A DNA stretch of 64,000 nucleotides from assembly GCA_938002085.1 (NCBI GenBank), contig CALLAT010000060.1, positions 1 through 64,000 on the forward strand, given 5' to 3'. Both the position numbers and the translations under genes were made by a program. How positions within the stretch are numbered: the first letter of the stretch is position 1; every line of letters starts with the position of its first letter. This DNA is from an uncultured Pseudanabaenaceae cyanobacterium. Lineage in GTDB: Bacteria > Cyanobacteriota > Cyanobacteriia > PCC-9006 > JAAUQQ01. Below, one piece after another: positions 26,108 to 35,920 of this stretch. The notes beneath the pieces are model-generated. The model was not told the DNA's origin. It searched no databases and saw nothing but the letters and a program-made list of their open reading frames with translations.

Positions 26108-29100
26108 TTAGGACGAGAGGATGGCGTCCGCGATCGCTGAGGGGGCATCAAAGGGTAAATTGTGCCCGCCCTCAACCACGATACGTTTGGCATTTGTGAG
26201 GGCCTGTTGCTGAGCCTGAAGATCATCCTGGCGATTGAACTGGCTACGATCCCCATAGATCAACGTAATGGGATTACGAATCCGTCGCAGCAGCCCCAAA
26301 TAACGCGACTGGTTAATGCCATTGAAACCAATGCCTGCCCGCGTCCGCAGGAGCGGAGCCCAACGCCAGCGTATACCGCCCTCGCAGGGCTCTGTAATCC
26401 GTTTTGCCAACAGCATGGCTAGGCTTTTGGACAGGGCTGGAGTGGCCAGGCGTAGCCGCTCCGCTGCGGTTTCCACATCGGCAAACACAGGGTGCTTAGG
26501 GGGGGTAGAAAGATAGTCTAGATGTGCAGCCAACTGCTGTGCCGCTTCATCGTCACTAACATCCGTTGGCAAGATGGTTTCCACCATAATGAGCTTGAGA
26601 ATTCGGTTGGGGCGCACGCTGGCGAACAGAGCGCCGACGACGGAACCGAGGGAATGGCCCACGAGGGTGAAAGGCTTGTCGGTGATCTGCTCGACGATGC
26701 CGTCTAGGTCTGCCAAAAAGTCCATGAGGTTATAGGAATTTCCCTGTTCCACATGGGTGGAATGACCATGGCCCCGCAGATCCGGTGCGACGATTCGGTA
26801 GCCTTGGGCGGCGAGGCGGGCGGCCACTTCGATCCAGGAAGCTCCCTGTTCCAGGATGCCGTGGAGGCAAAGGACCAAGGGACCATCCGCAGGCCCCCAG
26901 GTGCAAAGGCAGATGGTGGAGCCGCCGACGGAAAGGAACTTCTCTGTCATGGTGGCTGCGAAGGCTTCGAGCTGGGTTTCGCTGGGCTGATGACTGATGG
27001 ACTCAGCTTGCGCTGCTTCTCGGGGCAGTTCGTAGGCCAACTGTTGGGCCAGCTGCTGGCTCGGTGAACCTAACAGGCGTGGCAATTTGATCTCGCGCCA
27101 GGCCTCAGCCAGACTGGCATCAATGGTGCTGCGGGAGGTGAAGTTGGGGTCGCCCAGGGACATGGATTGCTTGTGGACGCCGTCGGTCATGCGATCGCCT
27201 TGGTAAGGCGCTAACATCGCCTCTGCAAAGGGCACGCCTAGGAAATCGCAGATGCCTCGCAGCACCTGCTCTGGCTCTCGCACCAGCGCTTCGTAAGAGA
27301 CCAAGTGATAACGATCTGCAGGAATCTGTTGGCTGAGCTGCAGGGTGTTTTCATTGCTCGCTTGCCAGATTTGCTCCGCTAAGTCCAAGGGAGACTGTTG
27401 CCCATCGCCTACGAGCTTATCCATGCGCATGCGACAGAAGGATTCCAGTACGGCATAGGGGTGCCGCACGAGGTGGATGTATTTTGCACCCTCGATGCAG
27501 CGTTCGGCACGGGCTAGGTTGGCGGCGTCGCTGGCGTAGCTGGGAGATTTGTCGATCAAGAGGCGATCGCCCGCGAGGGTTTCGAGCTCTCTATAAACTG
27601 CTTCCAGGGGGAGATCCTGCGCTTCAAATTCCTCGATCAACGCCTGGCTGGCTTCCGTATCCAGGCCCTTCAAATCCATCAAGGCTCGCTGGAGCCCCTC
27701 GCCTAGGCGGGAGACGCCAAGCTGCTGCTTGCGATCGCCCAGGGTCTCGAAGGGGAGCAAGTGCAATTCTGGCGGGGAGAACAGTGCTGGATTGCCTGCC
27801 AACATCACCCGCAGCAGGGTCGAGCCGGAGCGAGGGCTAGAAAGGATAAAGGCCATGGGGCCAGCCTTTTGTTTCACCAACCGTTGGGTTGTAGTTGCCT
27901 CTGACGTAGGGGAAGCCTGAAGAGGGGAACGGGCGAGGGGAGAGACACCCGCCTGGCCGGTGCCGGTAGCAGGGTGAGTCGTACTGGCTAGTCCATGGCT
28001 CTGCTCAAATTCAGCTGTGAGATAGGCTGTCAGCGCATCCAGCCGAGGTCGCTCATAAAATTCGCGAGGGTAGATCATCAACTGCAAGTCCTGCTTGAGC
28101 TGATTGATCGCTTCCATCACCATGAGGGAATCCATCCCCAGATCCAGAAGACTGGCCGTTGGGTTAATCGTGGCGGGGTCGGCTTGGAGGATTTTAGCGA
28201 GCACCCCCCCTAGATATTGCTGCAAAATCTCCAGCCGTTGTCCAGCGGAAGCGGCCCGGAGCTGAGCTTGAATGGAGGCGGCTGGGGGAGCTTCCTTCAC
28301 ATTGGATGCCACTGCCTTGAAGTAGCCCAAGTCTCGCAGTTGGGGGAACTGAGCCAGTAGGAAGGACCAGTCGGCCTGGAACAGGCCCACCTGAGCCATC
28401 GGTGCAGTGAGGAGCTGGGGCAACTGCGCTAGGTAATCCCCAGCCGCGAGGGGCATCAGTCCCTTATTCAAACGAGTCTGATTGGCCATGCCTTCTCCCA
28501 CCCAGGGGCCCCAGTTAAGGCTCAGGGCGGGCTTACCCTGGGCGTGGCGCAGTTGAGCCAGGCTATCCAAGAAGGCGTTGGCGGCAGCATAGTTGCCCTG
28601 GCCGGGGGAACCCAGGATGGATGCAACGGAAGAGAATAGCCAGAAGAAGTCTAGTTTGTCTGCCTGGGTTCCCTGGTGCAGGTTCCAACTGCCCTGGAGT
28701 TTGGGGGCGAGTACTTGCTGCCACTGCTCCCAGGTTTGCCCCTGGAGCAGACCATCGGCAAGGCTGCCAGCGGCATGGATCACGCCTCGGAGCGGATGGG
28801 GGCCGTCACGGAGTTCAGCGCAGAGTGCGGTGACCGCAGCTGAATCGGCGACATCTAGGGAATGGACGCAACAGGTCACGCCCTGGTGCGTGAGGGCATC
28901 AAGACTGGCCTGCTGTTGGGGGCTGGGGGAGCGCCGACTGATCAACACAAGCTGTCTTGCGCCTTGGTCTGCTAACCACTGAGCCAGCTTTAAGCCCAAG
29001 GCTCCTAATCCTCCCGTGATCAAATAGCTGCTCTGGGGCTGGATCGCCACACTGGGGACTGTCGAAGAGTCTAAAGCCGTTATTTCTTGGAGGCGAGCGC

Positions 29101-32100
29101 CGTAGCGCTGCTGACCCCTTAGGGCGACTTGGTCGTCATTTTCCGGTTGCTGAACCGTATAAACCAGTTGCTCTAATTCTGATGCTTTCGGGGCGGGGCT
29201 CAGGTCAATGCAGCCTCCCCAACATTCGGGGTGCTCCAATGCAATAACCTTGCCGAGACCCAGTAGTGGACTTTGGGCGACATTGGGCTGGGTTGCACTG
29301 TTGACGCGTTGAACGCCTTGGGTGATGAGCCACAGCTTAGCTGGCGTTTGGAGGGTCAATGCTCGCAGCATCGCTAGAACAGGCGCACAGCTTTGGGATT
29401 GCGCCGCCATTAGGGAGGCATTGGTTAATGAAGTAGTTGTGGGGGCATCTATCCCCCAGCTGTTAATTACGCCCTGGAGCTTGCTGCTGGACTGCTCTAT
29501 GGTAGCTAAAACCGCTGTCAGAATGTCGCCCAGTAAGTCAGGTTGATCCGTCGGTATTTGCCAAAGGTTAGGTTCAAGCTGTTGATAGCGATCGCCGACC
29601 ACCACCCGATAGACGTTATGGCTCTGGGCTTGGAGTTGAGTCGTAATGCCATGGCCAACTCCGCTGCTATCCTCCAATACGAGCCAGCTTTGCACGGGGG
29701 GATTGGGCTGAGCTGCGATCGCACCCAACTCCTGCCAAACCACTTGATATTGATTGACGGTATCCCCAGCGCTATCCTGCGTCGTCGCGCCAGAAGCGAT
29801 GCTGCCTGCTGTCTGGACCTTGGCACTGGAGACTGCGGAGGGTTGAGCCAAACCCTCTAACCAGCAGCGCTGTCGCTGGAATGGATAGGTTGGCAAATCA
29901 AGGCGCTGGTGAGCGGTCGTGGAGTAGAAGCTAGACCAGTTGACTGGGACGCCCTGGACTGTCAGTGCCGCTAAACTATTGAGCAGCTGTGGCAAATCTT
30001 CTTTGCCGGGGTAAAGGCTGGCTAGCCAGACGGGGTCAACGGCGGTTTCTGAAGTCTTCTGGGCCTGGAAGCATTGTCGCCCCATGGACAACAGCGTGGG
30101 GCGTGGGCCAATTTCGAGGAAAATGCGATCGCCTTGCTCAGTGCTGCGAGCTTGCAAGCAGGCCATACTGGCTTCAAACAAAACGGGTTGACGAATATGG
30201 CGAACCCAGTAGCCTGGCGTTGCGATCTCATCCGTCGCCAACTGCCCCGTGAGATTTGAAATGAGTGGCAGTTGAGGCGCGTGGTAAGTCACCTGGCTAG
30301 CAACGGTCTCAAACTCTGCCAGGATGGGCTCCATTAGCTGGGAATGGAAGGCGTGGGAGACCTGTAGCGCACGACAGCGAATGCTTTCGTCCTTGAGTTG
30401 TGTACTCAACGTTTTGAGCCCCGCCTCAGGGCCAGACAGGACGATTAATTCTGGAGCGTTGTAGGCTGCGATCGCGACTTCCCCATCCATCGCCTTGAGC
30501 AATGCCTCAAAGCGTTCTAGCTTGGCAAAGACCACCATCATCCCCCCCCCCGTGGGTAGGGACTGCATCAACTTGGCCCTCGCGGTGATCAGTCTCAGCC
30601 CATCTTCGAGGCTAAAGACACCGGCCAGACAAGCTGCCACATACTCACCCACGCTATGGCCCAACACCACTGAAGGCCGAACGCCCCAGGATTGCCAGAG
30701 CTGAGCCAAGGCATATTCAATGGCGAATAGAGCGGGTTGCGTGTAAATCGTTTGGTTGAGTTCACTGCTGGCACTGCCGTAGAGCAACTCAATCAGGTTC
30801 AGCTCTAGTCGGGGGGCGAGGATCTCGGCACAGCGATCCAGAGCGGCTTTGAATACGGGCTCGGTTTGATAAAGCTGCTGGCCCATGCCGGGGGACTGAG
30901 AGCCTTGACCCGTGAACAGAAAGGCCACTGTGGGATTGGGCTGGGCCTGGGCTTGGTGTAGCTCAGAGGGCTCACCCTGGATAAAGGCTTGGAGCTGGGC
31001 TTGGAGCTGTTCAGGAGACTGAGAAAGCACCGCCAGCCGATGTTCAAAGGCCGTTCGCCCTGTATTGGCACTAAAGCAAAGGTCGCTCAGTTTTGCATCG
31101 GTATGGTGCGTCAGCCAGTCGCTGTAGCGTTGGGCGAGCGCCATCAAGGCTGGAGCCGTCTTCGCTGAGAGGGTCAGGAGCTGATGGACTTTATCTGGCT
31201 CTATTGTCTTGCTTTGATTAGTTGCTTGAGCAATTGAGGCGTCTTTGCTTAGGGGCGCTGCAACTGGAGCTTCACCCAGGATGACATGGGCATTTGTGCC
31301 CCCAAAGCCAAAGGAGCTGACGCCTGCCAGGCGAGGCCTGATGCCTCTGGGCCAGGATTGGGCTTCAGTGGGAATTTTGAGGGTTTCATTCAAGTTGATG
31401 TGGGGATTCAACTCCTGCAAATGCAGATGGGGAGGAATGACCTCCTGTTGTAGAGACAAGATTGACTTGATCAGGCCTGCCACCCCCGCTGCGGCTTCTA
31501 GGTGGCCAATATTCGTTTTGACTGAACCAATCCACTGCTGCTTCGATGCTTCCGCCTCTCCAGCTTCTGCTGTCAGTCCCTCTGAAAAAACGGCCTGCAA
31601 TGCATTCAGTTCAATGGGATCTCCCAATGAAGTGCCTGTGCCATGGGCTTCTATGTAGCCGATGTCAGTTGCCTTAGCATCTGCCTGGGCCAGCGCTTGA
31701 CGAATAACGGCCTGCTGAGCGCGGCCATTGGGGGCTGTGAGGCCGTTGCTGCGACCATCTTGGTTGATGGCTGAACCTTGAATCACGGCTAGGATGCGAT
31801 CGCCATCCCGCTCTGCTAGGCTCAGTCGCTTCAGCAGCAGCAAGCCGCAGCCCTCACCCCGCACATAGCCATCGGCCTTGGCATCAAAGGTTTTGCAGCG
31901 GCCATCTTCCGCCATCATTCCGGCTTGGCTGAAGACTTGGGTGAGGTCTGGAGAGAGGGTGAGGTTCACGCCCCCCGCGATCGCCAGGTCACAATCGCCA
32001 TTATTTAAACTTTGACTGGCTAAATGCACCGCCACCAGGGAAGACGAACAGGCGGTGTCCACGGCTAGAGAAGGCCCTTGCAAATCCAAGAAATAGGACA

Positions 32101-34738
32101 GACGATTGGCTGCCACGCTATGGGCATTGCCCGTCCCGGAATAGGCATCCACCGGAATGCCTTGGTTCGACTGCAACTGAGAATAGTCACTGCTACTGAG
32201 ACCGACAAACACGCCGGTATTGCTCCCAGCCAACTGGGGAGCTGGAACGCCCGCCTGTTCCAAGGTCTCCCAGGCAACCTCTAATAGCAGGCGCTGTTGG
32301 GGGTCCATGCGCTGGGCTTCTCGGGGAGAGAGACCAAAAAACCGAGGCTCAAACTGATCTACTTGCTCCAGGAATCCCCCCCATTCCGGCTTGCCGGTTG
32401 GCCAGCGATGGGTGGGTTGAATGGCATCTTTCCCCTGGATTAACAGGTCCCAGAAGTCTTGGGGGCTATTGGCACCAGGGAAACGGCAGCCTAGACCGAC
32501 AACCGCGATCGCTTCATGCACCGCTGATTTGCGAGGCGAAGCTGCTTGGGCCTGGGCTGTTGCCTGGGCATGCTGTGCAGTCTCTGGCTCGAGTTGATGG
32601 GCTAGATAGCTAGAGAGACTATCAATGGTGGGGTAGTCATACACCAGCGTTGGAGATAGTTTTAGCCCTAGGAGATCTTCTAGCTCCGCAGATAGCCTGA
32701 CAACCTTTAAAGAATCCAGGCCAAAGCTAGCCATGGGCTCTTGGTAACTCAGGCCCTGGGGCGAAACGGCCATGAGTTCACCGAGACGATTGGCCAGCCA
32801 AGTCGCAATTTCTCGCCTGCGAGGATTGGCAACGGGGCTAAAGTTGGTGGGTATTCGCCCATTAGAGTTCGCCGAGTTCGTCGATTCTGCCGGTACAACA
32901 GCCTTTTCACCAACAGCAGCATTCGCTTGATCCGATGGGGCGTCGCCTGCTTGCCACTTTGCGACAACCCGCAAACTATCCTTCAGAAAGCCGTTTCGAC
33001 AGGCATAGCGTTGAATCTTGCCGCTGGATGTTTTTGGAATGCTATTGGTGCGGAGCAGGAGGACTGCATGGGGCTGGAGGCCATGGTGCTGAATAATAGC
33101 CTGGCGAATGGCTTGGGTGACCTGATCTCCCTGGAGTTTGCGTAGGGCTCTTCGGTGAACCTCTTGGACAACCACGAGCTGCTCGTCACCGTCGATGTCA
33201 ACGGAAAAAGCTGCGCTAGCGGCAACCTGCAAGTCTGGATGACTCTGGACGACGGTTTCTTCAATGTCCTGGGGATAGTGGTTGCGCCCCCGAATGATGA
33301 TCAAGTCTTTCAGACGTCCTGTGACAAAGAGTTCCTCGTTTTTGAGGAACCCAAGGTCGCCTGTGCGCAGAAATTCTTGCTCCTGAAGGCCGTTGTCTTG
33401 GTGATCTCCATTCCGATGGTTTGGGAGTGCTGGAACGGGGACCTCGGCCACTTTGGCTTGGAAGCAAGAACGGGTCAGTTCTTCGCGCTTCCAATAACCC
33501 TGGGCAATGCTGGGACCGGAAACCCAAATCTCTCCCACCTCTCCATCCGGCAGCGCGGCACAATTCTCTGGATCGACGATCAACATTGACTGGCCCGCGA
33601 GGGATCGCCCGGAGGCCACAAGGTCCAACCCTTGATCGGCCTGCTTCGGTGCATAGGTCTGGCGCTGCTCCAATGCCTGACCGTCCACAGTCGTCAGGAT
33701 GGGCTCTACTTCCCGATTCCCCCCGGTCACCATCAAGGTGGCCTCTGCCATGCCGTAGCAAGGGTAAAAGGCGTTGCGCTGGAACCCGCATTCTGCAAAG
33801 GCTTCTGCAAACAGCTCCAACGTGTGAGCCCGCACCGGCTCGGCGCCCGTGAAGGCAATCTTCCAGCGACTCAAGTCTAGGTTGGCTTTCTGCTCGGCTG
33901 TGATCTGCTTTGCACAAAGCTCATAGGCAAAGTTTGGGCCACCACTGGTACTCCCCCCATAGTCAGAAATGACCTGGAGCCAGCGTAGGGGCCGCTGCAA
34001 AAAACTGACGGGTGGCATAAACACCATGGAAGCGCCCAGATATAAGGGCTGGAGAACGCCGCCAATCAACCCCATATCGTGGTACGGAGGTAACCAGGAG
34101 ATCACCTTACTATGGATATCGTCCTGGAATCCTTGATTGATCAAGGCAGAATTGTGGATCAAGTTGCCATGGCTCACCATGACGCCCTTGGGAGATCCGG
34201 TGGAGCCACTGGTGTATTGCAAGAAGGCTAGCTCATGGCCAGCAGGATTCGTTGGCTGCCAGGCGTCTGCTAGGCCTGCAATGCCATCCACACCGCCTAG
34301 AACTTCATCATCCGTCGCTAAGCAATGAATCTCTGTGGCATCGGCTTGGATGAGCTTGCCTGCGAGCTTGGTTTTCAACTCTCCCGTGGTGAGGGCAAAC
34401 CGGGCTTCCGCATCATTAATAATGGCCTGGAGCCGTTCCATGGAACGATTGGCTCGGGGCGGATAGGCGGGGACTGCCACTGTCCCTGCGTAGAGGCAGC
34501 CAAAGAAAGCTGCCACGAAGTCTAGACCCGGTGGATAGAGCAACAGCGCCCGCTCGCCCTCTGCCCCTGCATTTCGTAGCGTTGTGGCGATCGCCCTGGC
34601 TCGCTGGTCCAAGTCAGCATAGGAGAGCACTCCTGTGACGGTTTCCCCGTCTTGAAGAAAGGTAAAAACCGTTTTGTCTGACAGGTTCTGCGCATGTTGA
34701 CGCAGCAACGCTACAAAATTGGGGAAGGAGTGGGACAT
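26108..34738 (-). CDS. ols: olefin synthase, modular type I PKS (FAAL-ACP-KS-AT-KR-ACP-ST-TE)
   Basis: 2,876 residues. Domains in order: fatty acyl-AMP ligase (~1-600, YTSGSTGSPKGV), ACP (Ser676), ketosynthase (Cys897 in DTACSSS, then EAHGTGT and KTNIGHLEA), acyltransferase (Ser1362 in GHSVGEY), ketoreductase (GGLGALG, Tyr2050), second ACP (Ser2204), sulfotransferase (SSPRSGSTLL near 2300), thioesterase (Ser2696, Glu2720, His2859). The thioesterase Ser-Glu spacing of 24 equals that known for CurM. The enzyme activates a fatty acid, extends it with malonyl-CoA, reduces and sulfonates the beta-carbon. Hydrolysis, decarboxylation and sulfate loss then give a terminal alkene. No domain looks broken. 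It lies between the ADO-like gene and accA. Confidence 0.95.
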   Translation of the reverse strand: MSHSFPNFVALLRQHAQNLSDKTVFTFLQDGETVTGVLSYADLDQRARAIATTLRNAGAEGERALLLYPPGLDFVAAFFGCLYAGTVAVPAYPPRANRSMERLQAIINDAEARFALTTGELKTKLAGKLIQADATEIHCLATDDEVLGGVDGIAGLADAWQPTNPAGHELAFLQYTSGSTGSPKGVMVSHGNLIHNSALINQGFQDDIHSKVISWLPPYHDMGLIGGVLQPLYLGASMVFMPPVSFLQRPLRWLQVISDYGGSTSGGPNFAYELCAKQITAEQKANLDLSRWKIAFTGAEPVRAHTLELFAEAFAECGFQRNAFYPCYGMAEATLMVTGGNREVEPILTTVDGQALEQRQTYAPKQADQGLDLVASGRSLAGQSMLIVDPENCAALPDGEVGEIWVSGPSIAQGYWKREELTRSCFQAKVAEVPVPALPNHRNGDHQDNGLQEQEFLRTGDLGFLKNEELFVTGRLKDLIIIRGRNHYPQDIEETVVQSHPDLQVAASAAFSVDIDGDEQLVVVQEVHRRALRKLQGDQVTQAIRQAIIQHHGLQPHAVLLLRTNSIPKTSSGKIQRYACRNGFLKDSLRVVAKWQAGDAPSDQANAAVGEKAVVPAESTNSANSNGRIPTNFSPVANPRRREIATWLANRLGELMAVSPQGLSYQEPMASFGLDSLKVVRLSAELEDLLGLKLSPTLVYDYPTIDSLSSYLAHQLEPETAQHAQATAQAQAASPRKSAVHEAIAVVGLGCRFPGANSPQDFWDLLIQGKDAIQPTHRWPTGKPEWGGFLEQVDQFEPRFFGLSPREAQRMDPQQRLLLEVAWETLEQAGVPAPQLAGSNTGVFVGLSSSDYSQLQSNQGIPVDAYSGTGNAHSVAANRLSYFLDLQGPSLAVDTACSSSLVAVHLASQSLNNGDCDLAIAGGVNLTLSPDLTQVFSQAGMMAEDGRCKTFDAKADGYVRGEGCGLLLLKRLSLAERDGDRILAVIQGSAINQDGRSNGLTAPNGRAQQAVIRQALAQADAKATDIGYIEAHGTGTSLGDPIELNALQAVFSEGLTAEAGEAEASKQQWIGSVKTNIGHLEAAAGVAGLIKSILSLQQEVIPPHLHLQELNPHINLNETLKIPTEAQSWPRGIRPRLAGVSSFGFGGTNAHVILGEAPVAAPLSKDASIAQATNQSKTIEPDKVHQLLTLSAKTAPALMALAQRYSDWLTHHTDAKLSDLCFSANTGRTAFEHRLAVLSQSPEQLQAQLQAFIQGEPSELHQAQAQPNPTVAFLFTGQGSQSPGMGQQLYQTEPVFKAALDRCAEILAPRLELNLIELLYGSASSELNQTIYTQPALFAIEYALAQLWQSWGVRPSVVLGHSVGEYVAACLAGVFSLEDGLRLITARAKLMQSLPTGGGMMVVFAKLERFEALLKAMDGEVAIAAYNAPELIVLSGPEAGLKTLSTQLKDESIRCRALQVSHAFHSQLMEPILAEFETVASQVTYHAPQLPLISNLTGQLATDEIATPGYWVRHIRQPVLFEASMACLQARSTEQGDRIFLEIGPRPTLLSMGRQCFQAQKTSETAVDPVWLASLYPGKEDLPQLLNSLAALTVQGVPVNWSSFYSTTAHQRLDLPTYPFQRQRCWLEGLAQPSAVSSAKVQTAGSIASGATTQDSAGDTVNQYQVVWQELGAIAAQPNPPVQSWLVLEDSSGVGHGITTQLQAQSHNVYRVVVGDRYQQLEPNLWQIPTDQPDLLGDILTAVLATIEQSSSKLQGVINSWGIDAPTTTSLTNASLMAAQSQSCAPVLAMLRALTLQTPAKLWLITQGVQRVNSATQPNVAQSPLLGLGKVIALEHPECWGGCIDLSPAPKASELEQLVYTVQQPENDDQVALRGQQRYGARLQEITALDSSTVPSVAIQPQSSYLITGGLGALGLKLAQWLADQGARQLVLISRRSPSPQQQASLDALTHQGVTCCVHSLDVADSAAVTALCAELRDGPHPLRGVIHAAGSLADGLLQGQTWEQWQQVLAPKLQGSWNLHQGTQADKLDFFWLFSSVASILGSPGQGNYAAANAFLDSLAQLRHAQGKPALSLNWGPWVGEGMANQTRLNKGLMPLAAGDYLAQLPQLLTAPMAQVGLFQADWSFLLAQFPQLRDLGYFKAVASNVKEAPPAASIQAQLRAASAGQRLEILQQYLGGVLAKILQADPATINPTASLLDLGMDSLMVMEAINQLKQDLQLMIYPREFYERPRLDALTAYLTAEFEQSHGLASTTHPATGTGQAGVSPLARSPLQASPTSEATTTQRLVKQKAGPMAFILSSPRSGSTLLRVMLAGNPALFSPPELHLLPFETLGDRKQQLGVSRLGEGLQRALMDLKGLDTEASQALIEEFEAQDLPLEAVYRELETLAGDRLLIDKSPSYASDAANLARAERCIEGAKYIHLVRHPYAVLESFCRMRMDKLVGDGQQSPLDLAEQIWQASNENTLQLSQQIPADRYHLVSYEALVREPEQVLRGICDFLGVPFAEAMLAPYQGDRMTDGVHKQSMSLGDPNFTSRSTIDASLAEAWREIKLPRLLGSPSQQLAQQLAYELPREAAQAESISHQPSETQLEAFAATMTEKFLSVGGSTICLCTWGPADGPLVLCLHGILEQGASWIEVAARLAAQGYRIVAPDLRGHGHSTHVEQGNSYNLMDFLADLDGIVEQITDKPFTLVGHSLGSVVGALFASVRPNRILKLIMVETILPTDVSDDEAAQQLAAHLDYLSTPPKHPVFADVETAAERLRLATPALSKSLAMLLAKRITEPCEGGIRWRWAPLLRTRAGIGFNGINQSRYLGLLRRIRNPITLIYGDRSQFNRQDDLQAQQQALTNAKRIVVEGGHNLPFDAPSAIADAILSS

Positions 34739-35132
34739 CTAGGGATTCAGCGACTTCTCTGAATTGTTAATAATCTCTGAAGATCGAGATCTAATCATAC
34801 TGTCTAAGGTCTGACCGCTTCTACTCACCCCTGTGAGCCCTGGAATCAGGCAACCTCTAACCTCCTCGTCTCGTTCTCCTCGTTGGAGGATCGGTCGGAA
34901 ACTTAAGGTCTGTTTGGTTTGGGGAAGGCTTGTTCAGTCTTGAAACAGGACTGATGCACTTTCTGAACAAGGGCTTTGGGTTAAGCCATGAGGATTGATG
35001 AATCCCGCCATCCAATTTGTTGTTCCCCTTAGATAAAGGGATGGTCTAATTGGTTTTTTGTTCCAAAGCGGATTGAGACATCAATCGTTGGCGAGGATTG
35101 AGGCCATCATTTTCTAACTGGCTTGAGCCTCG
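34739..35132. other. 394-base gap between the ADO-like gene and ols
   Basis: No gene or strong hairpin with a T-run seen. A TATGAT hexamer lies on the minus strand about 50-60 bases upstream of the ols start, without a good -35. The gap is the longest inside the hydrocarbon block, so ols probably has its own promoter here rather than relying on readthrough from the ADO-like gene. Confidence 0.4.
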
Positions 35133-35843
35133 TCAGGCAGCCATGGCATTGTCGTAGCTGGACATGCTCAAGACTTCTTGGAAGCTAAAGCCGATGTCCT
35201 GGAGCGTTTCGCCGTACTGAATCGTAAATTCCTCTTCCAACGACTCCAGGTCCATGCCCAGGCGAGCTGCATCTTGCCCAATCCTCGTCAAAATTTGCCA
35301 AACGATGGGCAGTATTGTCTGATTGACAGCTTGGATCTCAGTTTTGACGGTCTCGAAATGTGCTTTGAACCAGGCTTGGCCCAGTTTCAAATGCTCATGC
35401 TCGTCCTTGAGGGCGGTTTCAGTGACCCTGCGGGAAAAATCGTCGGCTACGGGGAGATAGGCGTTGTAGAGCGCGATCGCCAAGCATTCCACCACGAAGG
35501 ACTGAATCAGGAGACAAGGGACCAGCTGCTCTTGAGCCGATGCTGCTGCAAACCGTTCGCGCAGGGGGGAAAACACATCCTCAGCCCAATTAAAATCTGC
35601 CTCAATCCCTAAATGTGTCCCACAGGATTGAAATCCATTTTGGTGCCTCCGCTCCATGCGAGCGGCATTGAGGAGTTCATCGCGATGCTGGGGTAACATC
35701 TCCGCCAGCCTGAGGTAATTGTTGTGGGCTTCCTGTTCACCTTCAATTACGATGCCGTTCAAGCGGCTATAGGCTTCTCTGTAGTCGGCACTGTCGTAGT
35801 CCGGCGTAAGAGCGACGGTTGGATGGACCTTGAGAGGGAGCAT
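35133..35843 (-). CDS. aldehyde-deformylating oxygenase-like ferritin-fold diiron protein
   Basis: 236 residues, matching cyanobacterial ADO (~231), which converts fatty aldehydes to alkanes/alkenes and formate. All six metal ligands are present at exactly the ADO spacing: Glu36, Glu64, His67, Glu119, Glu148, His151. Other conserved parts are IVIEGEQEAHNNY, SCG at 73-75 (the reactive Cys), LLIQS and ALYNAYLPVADDF. It differs from standard ADOs in a Pro-rich N-terminus, DEHEH for DEYLH/DEYTH, and a C-terminus ending SSYDNAMAA. No acyl-ACP reductase (AAR), its normal partner, is in the window; ols occupies that place. It may be a true ADO, a repurposed diiron enzyme, or a relic still under selection. 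Confidence 0.9.
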   Translation of the reverse strand: MLPLKVHPTVALTPDYDSADYREAYSRLNGIVIEGEQEAHNNYLRLAEMLPQHRDELLNAARMERRHQNGFQSCGTHLGIEADFNWAEDVFSPLRERFAAASAQEQLVPCLLIQSFVVECLAIALYNAYLPVADDFSRRVTETALKDEHEHLKLGQAWFKAHFETVKTEIQAVNQTILPIVWQILTRIGQDAARLGMDLESLEEEFTIQYGETLQDIGFSFQEVLSMSSYDNAMAA

Positions 35844-35920
35844 GACGCGAGGTTCTCCTGAACAACTGCGACGTTAACCTAGATCCTGAGGGGAATACCT
35901 GAGGAGGACTGGGATTACGC

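Noticed and set aside
26108-34738. A toxin or antibiotic polyketide synthase rather than an olefin synthase.
   Set aside because: The sulfotransferase-thioesterase end with Ser/Glu/His spacing like CurM, a fatty acyl-AMP ligase start and a single extension module are diagnostic of Ols. The stand-alone gene lacks other biosynthetic modules.
35133-35843. A bacterioferritin or ribonucleotide reductase small subunit.
   Set aside because: Ligand spacing, the SCG cysteine, and the LLIQS and VADDF segments match ADO across its full length.
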